64,000 nt of DNA, from NCBI GenBank assembly GCA_907163375.1, contig CAJQUW010004447.1, positions 1-64,000 on the forward strand, written 5' to 3'. Positions 11,565 to 22,745 of this stretch are shown piece by piece. Each line of letters begins with the position of its first letter. Within the stretch, counting starts at the first letter, position 1. This stretch comes from Prostheceraeus crozeri. Taxonomy: Eukaryota > Platyhelminthes > Polycladida > Euryleptidae. Made by a program: the position numbers and the translations under genes. The notes below the pieces were generated by a model. It saw only the letters and a list, made by a program, of their open reading frames with translations, was not told where the DNA came from and did no database searches.

Positions 11565-13756
11565 TAGTGATGATAATTTTCCGGTAAAATTTTGAATCAA
11601 AATTTTACGTAGAAAATTATGGAAAAATTGGAAAATTTTGCAAATTATGGAAAAAATTGGAAAATTACGGAAAATTTTGGACAATTTTGAAAGATTTGAT
11701 TTTTTAGATAGGCCGGCCTATCTAAAAAATCAAATCCGTTACCACTGGGCTATATAATTTGAGCGCTTCAACTGCCGGCAGCTGAGTACCAATAAATTGG
11801 GTCTAATTTGATTTCATCATTATTTCGATTAAAGCGATCGTAGCAATACGATTTCCGTCCACGGAGTTTTGGAGATTCCAGCTTTGCCACCAGGTAGCGA
11901 TGCAAATGGAAAATTTTCCAAAATTTTCAAAATTTTTTGGATAATTTTCCATTGGAAAATTTTGAAATTTATTTTTCGGTGATTGACGTTTCTGCCTTTG
12001 TTTTGGAGACTTATTATAGTCGTTTGAAGGGACTATGTAATGTTCAAAGACCGAAAACTTCTCTATCATCCATGTATGTTAACTTTTGGTAACAACTTCA
12101 CCTTTACCATGTCTATTTCAGATCTTTCCAACTAAATTTCAGACATAAAATGGATTTCAGATTTCTATAGCTGAATTTCAGATATCTGTCAGAAGCTCAA
12201 CTTTGAAAAGATCTTAAATTCAACTGGAGATCTCCAATTCATCTAGATCATATCTGAAATTCATTTGGGCAGATCTGAAATCGATTTGGAAGAACCATCT
12301 GAACTAGAAATGGAGGATGTGTATCCTCAGCGAAGATATCGGACAATACGTCAGAAGTTAGAAGCTATCATAGATATTCTTTTACTCATCACGGATCTTT
12401 AGTGTCCAAATATCTCACAAGTTTACAGTCTTTATATCTTCCAATGTGGACGCTCATGAATACTGTGTGGACTGTGTGCATATACTTCACGTGTTCATCA
12501 ACACATGATCAACGCTGCATAGTAAAGCTTTACTTTCAAGCTAACAATTAGCAAACTCCAAAATGAAGTACATTTTTGCTCCAGATCTTTCACATATTGC
12601 ATGAAATTATACCCCTTTTGTAAAGCAAGATTCACGTTATCCAAACGGTGTCTGTGTGATAATTAAAAATGAGGCACAAGCTACTGGTGGCAAAGGAATG
12701 TTCAAAAATCCGCGGACGGAACTCGTATTGCTACGATCGCTTTAATCGAAATAATGATGAAATCAAGAGTTTTAGACCCAAGATATTCTGGTACGTAGCT
12801 GCCTCGGAAGTGGAAGCGCTTAAATTATAGGACCCATCAAAAAAATCAAAACTTTCAAAATTTTCCAAAATTTCCCATAATTTTCAAATTTTTTCCATAA
12901 TTTTCCACGGAAAATTTTCATCACTACCACCAGGTAGTAGGTACTATAAATTGTTAGCATTTTTAATTATCACACAGTCCGTTTGGGATAACGTGAATCA
13001 ATTGCTTTACAATAGGGGTATAATTTCATGCAATATGAAAGATCTGGAGCAAAAATAATGTACTTTCTTTTAAAGTTTGCTAATTGTTAGCTTCAAAGTT
13101 ATAAGCCTTATTATGCAGCGTTGATCATAGTGATGCAAATTCTCCATGTGTTGATGAACATGTGATGAAGTACAAGCACACAGTCCACGCAGCATTCATG
13201 AGCGACCAAATTGGAAGATATAAAGACTGTAAACTCGTGAGATCGTGACTCGTTTGTAAACTATAGATATCTGTGATGTGTAAAAGGAATATCTATGATA
13301 GCTTCAAACTTCAGGCTCATTGTCCGATATCTTCCTTGAGGATACACATCCTCCATTTCTAGTTCAGATGGTTCAGATAGTTCCAAATCGATTTCAGTCT
13401 GCCCAAATGAATTTCAGACATGATCTAGATGAGTTGGAGATCTCCAGTTGAATTTAAGATCTTTTCAAAGTTGAGCTTCTGACAGATATCTGAAATTCAG
13501 CTAGAGAAATCTGAAATCCATCTTATGTCTGAAATTTAGTTGGAAAGATCTGAAATAGACATGGTAAAGGTGCAGTTGGTACCAAAAGTTGACATACATG
13601 GATGATAGAGAAGTTTTCGGACTTTGAATATTACATAGTCCTTTCAAACGACTATAATAAGTCTCCAAAACAAAGGCAAAAACGTCAATCACCGAAAAAT
13701 AAATTAATTTCCAGAAAAATTTGAAAAAATTAGAAAATTTTCCATTTGCATCACTA
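11565..13756. mobile_element. hAT-like non-autonomous element A2a
   Basis: Ends TAGTGATG...CATCACTA; flanks GCTAAACA (11557-11564) and GCTGAACC (13757-13764) match at 6 of 8. B3 shows the uninterrupted site (CCTGCTCAGCCTCAAGAG near 18830), confirming insertion. The body is about 1.15 kb once the nested A2b is removed. No transposase seen, so it would have to be mobilised in trans. Confidence 0.85.
11895..12926. mobile_element. hAT-like element A2b nested in A2a
   Basis: 1032-bp copy of the same family in opposite orientation, starting TAGCGATG and ending CATCACTA, with a perfect 8-bp duplication CCACCAGG (11887-11894 and 12927-12934). The 8-bp duplication and TAGTGATG-type ends support assignment to the hAT superfamily. 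With A2a it creates long inverted stretches. Confidence 0.92.
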
Positions 13757-14955
13757 GCTGAACCTCAAGAGAATCTTCTTAAGCGTGATCAGGCAACAGC
13801 TGCCACTGGCATGGCAAAATCACAGATTCAAAGACAATGATTTGAATTTACTTTGAAGGATGTAAATGGCTCCACATCATTATTCAGATTCAAGAAATGA
13901 AACATTAATTTACTGAATCATAAAATCAAGCCGGTGAAAATTGAATTAAAAATTTGACATTTCAGCCAAGATATAATATTTCAGACAGATATAATATCGT
14001 TACTATACTTATTCATGAAGACTTCCATTATAATACGGAGCATAGAGTGGGGATATATAGGTAGATCGAGTGTCGACCATGGAGTAAGTATATTAGGTAG
14101 AGTGGTAACTCCGCATTTATTAAATCTCCAATGTGCATGCACTTTCGATTTTATTAAATGAACTCAAGGGAGATACATTATCGGAATGGTTTTCAAATGT
14201 CAGATATGCACATTTAAGCAGTTTTGAAGAAATTACAACGGAATTGACTGATCATGATTGCACAAAGCAGAAGGAAATGATATTATTTTACAGATAGTCC
14301 GTGTCTGACAGTCTTGGTGAGGAAATGTTTGTTAACGGTTAAATGATGAACCCGGGTCTGGCCAGACCCGGGCTATCTTTCATACAAGATATCTCCGAAA
14401 CTAAAATCGACAGGAGGCTGAGATTTCATGACTTTTCTACATTATTCGAGTACTCAATCTGAGAGCTTTTGTTAGAGTCCACGATAGTTTGTTTTACTAC
14501 ATCGAGCCTATGACTAGGTAGATGATGAACCCGGGTCTGGCGAGACCCGCCGTGTCTATGGCATAACGGGCTATCTTCTCGTCTGATAACGGTCTTATTT
14601 TCTGTCAGTATGCGCTATTAGTGAAGTTCATGACTTTTCTTACTTACATTCTCACTTTGTAAACCTTAGACTCGACTGTTGTAAAGCATAATGTACTTAC
14701 AAAGTACTTGCAGTACTTGTAAAGCTACTCATCAAGGTCAAATGTTTGTGCATCGTTCGCAGCATCGCCTACCTAACGTGTGTGCTTCTCATGGATTACC
14801 TGCTTGGTAACACATGGTAACATCTAGAGAATCACACACACAAGTACACGCGCGTGCTTATTGCCCATCTGTTTTTCTATTTGATCAGAAGGAATCAAGG
14901 GACCAATAGGAGTCACGAAATCGTCTGATTGAATGAATTCATTTTTCTTCCCTTA

Positions 14956-15661
14956 AGGGGGTGTCACACGGGCAAACTTATCGTCCGATAAGTTTGCCAA
15001 TAAGTTTGCTAGGGGTGTCACACGAGCAAACTTGTTGGCAAACTTATCGTAAGTTTGCTGAAACCGCCGATCTAACTAGTTAGATATTTTCATCAAACTT
15101 GCTCCATTTCTGGTCGCTGATTGGACTGACGCTTATCACTGACATGACGATAATGGTGACGTGTCAGGGTCGAATGATACGGGAAATCCATTTGTGTGTT
15201 CGCTGTCTTTGTAGTTTAATAAATCTGTTCTGAATCACAGACGAGGAAGAGATAGATAGAGTGCATTAAGACTCACACCCTGATACGGTCTGAAGCCATT
15301 TTCCTTCTCTTATCAATAGCATCCTATCTCTGGTAACTCTTCTGCGATGTACGTGTACGTGTGGTGGCTACAACAATGGCTATTGAGGCCCACAATTGTT
15401 TCTTTCGGAACGAAGACATGACTACACTATCTAACACACTCTAACTTCAAAGTGGAGTCACAGTTCGTCTGATCAACAGCATTTGCTCTGACTTTCCCAC
15501 TGTATTTCACAAAGCAAGAAAATGCTATTTTTAGAGTTACATCATCGATGAAATTTGCCAACAAGTTTGCTCGTGTGACAGGGTATATTTTCATCAAACT
15601 TATTTGAGCAAACTTATCGGCGAACTTATCGGACGATAAGTTTGCCCGTGTGACACCCCCT
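14956..15661. mobile_element. 706-bp MITE with long inverted ends and TTA duplication
   Basis: Both ends begin AGGGGGTGTCACACGGGCAA read inward; the inverted ends exceed 40 bp, and a second nested pair of related inverted sequences lies inside (15010-15050 and 15550-15590). Flanked by TTA at 14953-14955 and 15662-15664, which fits a PIF/Harbinger-type 3-bp duplication. It ends 47 bp before the likely start codon of the PB1 transposase. No ORF of its own. Confidence 0.88.
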
Positions 15662-15708
15662 TTATATGCACGAAGGAATATTCTGCGATTGTCTACTCAT
15701 GTATTGGT

Positions 15709-18368
15709 ATGTCAATGGCATCTTCTAATGAAAGACGTCAACTACTGCCCCGCAATGCCCGGTCTATTGTATTTGCTAATATCAATCTACAATACGATGC
15801 TGATGAAGAAGAAGACAATTTTCCTGTTGGAATATCAAGTAAGCTGAGTGTGAGGGATCGTTGAAGGCCAATCTATGTGAACAGATTTGAGGGGGAGGGA
15901 GGGTTCGAGGAGCTGTTTAGTGTCTGTTCATAGTGGGAGGGTGAAATGCAATTTATACTAGTACACGTGAATACTTATGGGGAGATTAGAATTAGCTACT
16001 GTTTACGTACTTATATGTAGGATTGTAAGTGGAAGTACCGGTAGAGCCATCCGCTACTATTTTGAAATGACCAGCTTGAATCTTGAGCTATGTTTAGGCA
16101 CAGATAAACATAAGACTAGACTAATGGAGATTTCAGAAGAAGGACCAAGCTTGTACTAAGTACGTACTGCAGCCCGTTGTAAAGTGATCAATCCACTCAG
16201 ATTCATTGACAATAGTTTATTACACAACTCCTTTCAGGCCTACGTGCATTAAGTTGTTGCGTCTTTGCTTTTACAGAAAAGTTCTGTGCCGTAGAGTAGC
16301 CGTAGCCGACATGTACATGTAGGTTGATAACGATGTCACCCATGTTGTGATTGCCTATTGGCTATGCGTGTAGCCTACATTTAGACCTATCAGCAGACAA
16401 CCAGCCGATATTTATGGATATAAAATTTATGGACTGCCGATTGAACTTATCATCTGACTATGTACACTGTACTGCCTATTATTATAGCAATATGTTACAG
16501 ATGTATACATGAACACATGTACGTGTACATCGCTATGCTATACATATGTAGCCCTGCAAATTCAACTTGCCGGTAACTCTAAATGAAATCATCTCCATTT
16601 CAGCTGATGATGTTTGCAGCTAGTGCTGTGATAAATGACAACGATGCAGGCAGCGACGAATATGACTCCCTTGCCGAGATTTCTGGTAAGTGATTTAGCT
16701 CTTGCAAATGTTACACCCATACTTGTTGCAATGATTTTACAATCGGCGTATCATTTCATTTCAGACCAAGTTGCTGCTAGTGGCCATGTCAGTGATGAAG
16801 AGTTGAGTATAGAGGCTTTAGAGGAGATGGATTTCAGCGGAGAAGAGGACGACGACGACGAACTCCCTCCCTAGTGGCACCTGCCCTAAGAGCTCCCACT
16901 GGTCTCTTGTGGTGTCTTCAGACGGCCCAGCAGCATCCACCAGCCAGATAGCCAGTGCGCAACTCTCCGTGCTTCTCACATTGGATTCAGTGTCGGGTTT
17001 CATCCTCAGACACCATCAGAAGCATTCAAGGCATATTTTGGTGACAGTTTGCACCTGACACTTCTCCATACTAATCGTGATGGTCGCCGTATCGCCGCTG
17101 CTAAGCACACTACATGGAGACCATTATCAATGACTGAATTTGAAGCCTTCGTAGGGCTGCATCTGATTGATGGCGCGTTGAAGGCTGGGCACCGTAACAC
17201 TCGGGAGCTTTGGGATCTCAGAAATGGCAATCCGATATTTAGGGCTTCAATGAGTTTCCAGCGATCCCAGCAGATCAAAGCTGCTCTTGGATTTGATAAC
17301 AAGATGAGACGTGACCGCACCGATCCACTGGCTCCTATCCGTGAAGTTGTTGATCAAGTGAACTCAAACTTGGAAAGTCACTATGATCCGGGATCCCTTC
17401 TGTTGATGAGTTGTGTGTTGATGAACAGCTCGTGGAGTTTCATGGTCGTGTTCGCTTTCAACAGTATATACCTTCGAAGTAAGCCTAGAAAGTTTGATAT
17501 AAAGATCTTTTGGATTACGGACGCTGAAAATAGCTTTCCTTTACGCTGCCTTGTGTATGTTGGGAAAGAAACCCTGCCGGAATCGGAGCGAGACTGTCCA
17601 ATCAGTGCATCTGGCCAAGGCATACATGGGTGTCGGGAGGAATATTACAATGGACAATTGGTTTACCTCGGTCAATCTGTGCGATCGACTCACAGATGCC
17701 AAAACTATAGTGTTGTTGGAACCATCCGCAGCAACAGGCGTGGGGTTCCTCCCGCTGCGAAGTCTTCTCAAGGAAGAACGAAAGGTGACTCTCGGCATTT
17801 CGTATCTGGCCAAAAGGTGCTATGCTCCTATTTTGACAAAGGCAATGCACCCGTTCTCCTTCTATCGACAAAGCACACCTATGACAAGCACAACGAGAAT
17901 GAGAAGCCCGAAATCGTGGAATGCTACAATGCGACAAAGTCGGGAGTCGATAACCTAGACAAGTTGGTCCGTACTTACCGAAGCCAACGGAAGTGCCGGA
18001 GATGGCCCTACGGTGTGTTCATGGCACTGATGGATGTTGCTGTTATTGCAGCCATGAGAACAATGGCAGCTACGAACCATTACTCCTTCAAGATGGATCT
18101 TGGCTACGAGATGACCCTCCCTCTTGTTCGTCAACGTGCTACTCATTCTCGTCTAACCAACTCAATCAAAGTGGCCATGGAGTTGGTCGGTATCAAACCC
18201 AACATCTCGCAGCCTGCTGTCGACAGCAACCAGCAACGTCAACACTGTCGGATCTGCTTGGATGAAGGTGTAAAGGAAAAGAAGACTCGCTTCAAATGTG
18301 CTGAGTGTCAAAAAGCCATCTGCATACAGCATGCAACAACCGTCTATTGTTGTCCTGATTGTATGTGA
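15709..18368 (+). pseudogene. piggyBac transposase of PB1, spliced and broken
   Basis: Predicted exons: 15709-15838 (starts MSMASSNERRQLLPRNARS), 16620-16685 and 16765 onward. All junctions are phase 1 with GT-AG sites, giving the acidic N-terminus typical of the family (EEEDNF; DEYDSLAEI; EEDDDDELPP). A stop at 16872-16874 and a frame change follow. The catalytic core is at 17049-18368. The three catalytic Asp contexts are visible but not in one frame: VDEQLVEFHG (near 17405), TMDNWFTSVNL (near 17655) and GVDNLDKLVRTY (near 17950). The C-terminus is Cys/His rich (CRICLDEG, CAECQK, CIQH, CCPDC), the zinc-binding domain of the family. At least three frameshifts make it non-functional. Confidence 0.88.
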
Positions 18369-19588
18369 TACTTATGAACTTTCTCCATTACTCAGTAATG
18401 GAATACAGCAGCTGACTATTTCAATTATACTGGTACCTGGATGAATTGTGTTTTACATTATAATACGTACAGTATGTATAGGCCTATAATTGACAACTGC
18501 TATCACTTTTTAGATAAGCCAGATAAACATATATTTCCACAGACTACATGGCATCACCTAAAACAGTTTCACAACATAGGCCTACTGTGGTAAGCATATA
18601 GGCCTAGTTATTAGCTGAAACTAGCTAAATGCAGAAGTGAAGTGATGATAAACCATGGTATTCTAAAATCCAATGTTCCTACAACCTTCACTATAGATGA
18701 ATAGCGGTGCTTATCTTCAATTTTATTACGGGTCTGGGCAGACCCGGGTTCATCATTTACCTAGTCTTACGTGAGGACATCATTTAACCGTTAAATTGGC
18801 AACTCGATGACCTGCGCTACTGCTTTCCTGCTCAGCCTCAAGAGGATCTTCTTAGCCGTGATCAGGCAGCATCTGCTACAAGCATGGCAAAATCTATATT
18901 CAACGACAGTGATTTCAAATAAATTTGAATGATGTAAATGGATCCACACTACTATTCAGATTCAAGAAGTGAAACAAGAACGTAGTGAATCACAAAATCA
19001 TGCCGGTGAAAATTGAATTAAAAACTTGACATTTCAGCCAAGAAAGCACGAAGAATATCGCGACTTTTTCATGGAGACTTCTATTATAATACGGATCATG
19101 AAATTCCCTTGATAATCAGCTTGATTTCCGCTTAGTTAGGATGATCATTATCATATATTCATTGTTTTTGATATCCAACTTGTTTCATACTACTTACAAC
19201 GGGGAGTCATCTCGATAGTATAAAATTGGCAAATTTTTGACTTTTTTCAAATCGCTCAAATAATTTTTTGGACCACGGGAACGTAATCTCCGCAAGAAAC
19301 TGAATCTTTTGATAAAAAAATTTTCTCTGTATACAGATACTTTTTGAGTCGACACTCTACCTATATCCCTACTCCATGACTCAGCATTTATTAAATCCCT
19401 AATGTGCAGCCTATACAATTTCGATTTCATGAGTCGAGACCCAGTATGCCCAGGGCCACCTGTGAGAAATGCAAATTTCTGCACTTTTGGAGGAATCAAC
19501 ACGAATCTGTCTGATCATGATAGCAATACTGAGTAAAGAATGGTATTCCACAAATCCTCCATGTCATGTGATTTGGAGAGGCAGCATA

Positions 19589-20658
19589 CTATATTGTGAA
19601 AAAGTTTGGAAACACCTTCATGTAAACTTACTTTTTTCGATGTTCTCTAAAAATACCTTATAAATAGAATCTGTTAAATGCAAGCTCACTGGTAATCTAT
19701 GTCAAAAGACATTTTCCAGAATGATTTCTGAATATATTGCAATCTGTACAACTGTTTCAAGTGTTTGTGATTCAATATTTAGTATGCCTTCCATTATTTT
19801 TTAAGCAAGCGGAAATACGACGTGGCATTGATTCGATCAAAGCTCGACAGTAGTCGGAATCAGTGTCTTCAAACCATGCACGTCTAACGCTATCAACAAG
19901 CTCACTATACGAAGAGCAACTTTTCTTCGCCCGACGCAACTCTTCTGTTGAATCCAACAATGTTCAATCTGATTAAGATCCGGTGAGTTTCCAGGCCATT
20001 TTTCTAACCATTGAAAACTGGAGGAGGCAATCCAATCACGAACAAGTTTAGCGGAGTAGCAGGGAGCGCCGTCCTGTTCCGAAAGGCAAAAGACTCAAAG
20101 CTTCCGACTATCTTAAAATTATACAGGAAAAAGTCCCCTACTTCATGTCAATTGGAAATGCAAGTATTCTTCAACAGGACGGCGCTCCGTGCTACTTCGC
20201 TAAACTTGTTCGTGATTGGATTGCCTCCTCCAGTTTTCAATGGTTAGAAAAATGGCCTGGAAACTCACCGGATCTTAATCAGATTGAACATTGTTGGATT
20301 CAACAGAAGAGTTGCGTCGGGCGAAGAAAAGTTGCTCTTCGTATAGTGAGCTTGTTGATAGCGTTAGACGTGCATGGTTTGAAGACACTGATTCCGACTA
20401 CTGTCGAGCTTTGATCGAATCAATGCCACGTCGTATTTCCGCTTGCTTAAAAAATAATGGAAGGCATACTAAATATTGAATCACAAACACTTGAAACAGT
20501 TGTACAGATTGCAATATATTCAGAAATCATTCTGGAAAATGTCTTTTGACATAGATTACCAGTGAGCTTGCATTTAACAGATTCTATAAGGTATTTTTAG
20601 AGAACATCGAAAAAAGTAAGTTTACATGAAGGTGTTTCCAAACTTTTTCACAATATAG
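19589..20658. mobile_element. Palindromic Tc1 derivative (foldback), 1070 bp
   Basis: The two halves are inverted copies of the 3' half of one Tc1 element: left arm 19589-20078, right arm 20173-20658, separated by 94 bp of single-copy transposase sequence. Both outer ends read CTATATTGTGAAAAAGTTTG inward and both are flanked by TA (19587-19588, 20659-20660). The arms are almost identical, so the same 62-residue frame appears on both strands (19772-19960 minus, 20291-20479 plus). Confidence 0.95.
20079..20479 (+). pseudogene. Tc1-like transposase, C-terminal half only
   Basis: The plus-strand reading holds SIGNASILQQDGAPCYFAKL with the second catalytic Asp, then WPGNSPDLNQIEHCW with the final Glu. 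Counting gives 35 residues between Asp and Glu (DD35E type). After HCW the frame changes, and the C-terminus is read from about 20291 (ELRRAKKSCSSYSELVDSV) to the stop near 20479. The N-terminal DNA-binding region and first Asp are absent. The left arm repeats this segment inverted. Confidence 0.85.
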
Positions 20659-21145
20659 TAGTTTGCTAAATTAGCAATTCAATGGGTTGACATTGCTAAA
20701 AGCTCAGCTCATGACTCAGCTTTATTATAATAAGATTATTTTCTTAAGCGTGATCAGATCACACTGCCACTAAAAGACTAAAAAATCGCAATCATGGAAG
20801 CTTATCATAATTAGCTTTAAGATGCAAATGGGTGCACATTGCTAGTCAGATTTAAGGAATGACGCCATGTCAATCATAAAATCATGCCGCCGAAAATTCA
20901 ATTAAAAACATGACATCTCAGCTAATTGAAGCAGAGCTCAACTAGATCGCAACTTTTTCTTGAAGACTTGCAGGGACTTGCAGTAATACAGTTCATGAAA
21001 TTTCCTAGATCATCAGCTTAAGTTCCGATTAAAGGCTTTAGCGAATATTCATTCCTTTTGATATCCAAAAATTGCAAAAATTAAGATATTTTAAAAACTA
21101 CTCAAATAATTTTTTGGACCTTCTCAAAAATTGGCGCTTTTTGAG

Positions 21146-21339
21146 CTTTGACATTCACTTCAGCCTTGCCTCAGCCTAGGGATGACCATAGAAATGAAAC
21201 TGATCTTGTTTTTCTGAATTCCCTTCACATGCCTATTCGATTGTGGTTTGGCAATGTTGGCGCAATAGTTTCGGAGATCAGCAGGGGTCGGAAAAATACC
21301 CCAGTGCGGCGAGGGTTAACAGATAGTGTATGAATTTAC
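21146..21339. other. Short spacer, no gene seen
   Basis: Sequence between family B4 and the first Penelope-like fragment; no feature recognised. Confidence 0.4.
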
Positions 21340-22230
21340 AGAATATGTATATATTCCTTTTTCTTTTGTCTCTAAATTTCGTATTCCACTAAATGCGACC
21401 GAAATTGTTCAATAAATTTTTTGTTGTTCAAGTTCTTTTCATGTAGCTTTATGTTCGCATATTTTGGTAATAAGTCATTTTCTTTACAAATGTTGTGGTA
21501 TTTGATATCAAGACTTAATTTTATGCATTTGTGAAAAGATCTTTCGATTTTTCTGTATTGACTTTTTTTTTCTGGTGCTAGTGTTCGCAAGATAATAAAG
21601 GAATACCATTTTATAGAAAAGTAGTTTGTATTGTTACCCGACCTTTCGGACGGTAACGACCGGTCCATTTTCAAGCTTACAATGACTACAAAATTATTGG
21701 AAATGAGATTTAAATGGAAATCTCTGATATAGATATGTACAATGATGCAATAATGATATGTGAAAAAGATCATGGACATCTTAACAACTCAGAACTCTAA
21801 CATAATGTAAAAAGAAAAGCAGACATCAAAATATATCTTGCTTTCCTTAATTATAGCACAATAAGGTGCCGAGTCAGTCCTTTGTCTCTGATATTTAGAG
21901 AAGGGCATCTTTCCTTTATAAGAATTGCCTCGGCGATCTGCAGACTATTTGTGTCTGAGAATCGTGTCAATATTTCCATTCGTCCTTTTGGTTTGATGTT
22001 ATGTTGCTCAATTGAATGATTTTTATGGATCCATTGTTTTCGTGTTGATTACTTCTTACTTTCAGTTCATTTGTTGTATAACCAATATATTGAGCTCTGT
22101 TACAAGACCTCTCTTGGCAAGTGTATTGGTATACAATGTCATGATCAGAACTCCACTTGTCCTCCTTTGCTTTATTGCGCTGTTCAGTAAAAGGATTAGT
22201 GGAATACGAAATTCAGAGACAAAAGAAGGA
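21340..22230 (-). mobile_element. Penelope-like element fragment (family 2)
   Basis: Two pieces read on the minus strand. 21372-21640 encodes the N-terminal domain (LLPKYANIKLHEKN), parallel to the start of the larger Penelope-like copy to its right. About 21850-22150 encodes a GIY-YIG endonuclease relic (CNRAQYIGYTTNELKVRSNQ). The RT core between them is gone. The 29 bp at 22199-22227 is an inverted copy of the sequence at 21359-21388, suggesting the inverted junctions typical of this class. An old, broken copy. Confidence 0.75.
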
Positions 22231-22280
22231 ATTAGTATTAATTCGGAAAGAATTGGCTATTTCTCTTATATATATGTATA

Positions 22281-22745
22281 TATGAGACATGTATTGCAGA
22301 AAAGCAAATCGCAATCAATTTTAGATAACTTAAGGTAATATTTTTCAAATGATCGATAAATTGATTTCACTTCGGAACTAGAAAACTTAAAAGCGACTTT
22401 AGAAAACCATTTCACTGCAAAAATATTTATACCGGCGCTTCGGATATTTACACTATCCATCATCAGGGAGTGAAATAATTAGGACATAATACATTTAAGT
22501 AGGAAACAAATTTCAAACTACATATTATTAGGTACTTGAAAAATCAATGTCCTGAAATGTATACAAAGATAGCGAATGATACACTACCAAAGTTAATAGA
22601 AGCATATCTACTAAAACTATAAAGAAATCTAAAGAAGAATAAGGATAAAGTTACAAAACTAAGAGTCGCCTTGTCAAGCCTTGATCTTGCCGATTGAGCT
22701 GGGGTTGGAGGCTTTTGATGAGCAAAGCCTCAGCAATTTCAAGAT
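22281..22745 (-). repeat. Left pLTR-type repeat of the Penelope-like element
   Basis: Direct repeat partner of 24936-25390 with only a few visible differences (for example CATATCTACT against CATCTACT). Contains the hammerhead-like motif described at 22409-22476. Confidence 0.85.
22409..22476 (-). ncRNA. Hammerhead-ribozyme-like motif in the left pLTR
   Basis: On the minus strand CTGATGA (22466-22460) is followed by a stem II GGATA/TATCC, then GAAGC, a short GC/GGT stem III and A at the expected cleavage position. The outer strands ATTTCACT and AGTGAAAT (22469-22476 and 22409-22416) can pair over 8 bp. The core has G where the standard GAAA has its last A, so activity is uncertain. Same motif at 25113-25119 (minus) and 26381-26387 (plus). 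Penelope-like elements are known to carry hammerheads. Confidence 0.5.

Larger units (their letters stand above)
11267..14040. mobile_element. Family B copy B2, 3'-truncated, carrying nested A2a and A2b
   Basis: Begins CATAGAGTACGCATATTAGG and continues with the family signature CCGCATTTATTAAAT. It is interrupted by A2a (11565-13756), resumes with CTCAAGAGAATCTTCTTAAG and stops at the start of B3. Homologous sequence in B3 lacks the A2 insertion. No transposase frame seen, so it is non-autonomous. Confidence 0.75.
14336..18790 (+). mobile_element. piggyBac element PB1 (4.45 kb, TTAA duplications)
   Basis: Flanked by TTAA at 14332-14335 and 18791-18794. Inverted ends start CGGTTAAATGATG. Next to the left end is a perfect 22-bp palindrome built on CCCGGGTCTGG, and near the right end a close variant (GGGTCTGGGCAGACCCGGG). 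The same GATGAACCCGGGTCTGGCGA phrase recurs at 14522. It carries a spliced transposase gene at 15709-18368 and a MITE at 14956-15661. Confidence 0.93.
14041..19378. mobile_element. Family B copy B3, host of the first piggyBac element
   Basis: Left end CATAGAGTGGGGATATATAG; right end, read inward, CATGGAGTAGGGATATAGGT; GTCGAC closes both inverted ends. A second CATGGAGTAAGTATATTAGG start lies just inside at 14078. Removing the piggyBac element leaves about 0.88 kb. Superfamily not certain: sister copy B5 has an 8-bp duplication, which fits hAT-like. Confidence 0.7.
19379..21145. mobile_element. Diverged family B fragment B4, split by a palindromic Tc1
   Basis: Directly after B3, family B signatures reappear in diverged form: ACTCAGCATTTATTAAATCC at 19379 and CAAATAATTTTTTGGACC near 21102. 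The piece lacks recognisable outer ends and is interrupted at 19589-20658. No coding region. Confidence 0.6.

Noticed and set aside
15650-15847. 65-codon frame MTPPLYARRN
   Set aside because: It starts in the MITE end and is out of frame with the better supported first exon of the piggyBac transposase at 15709.
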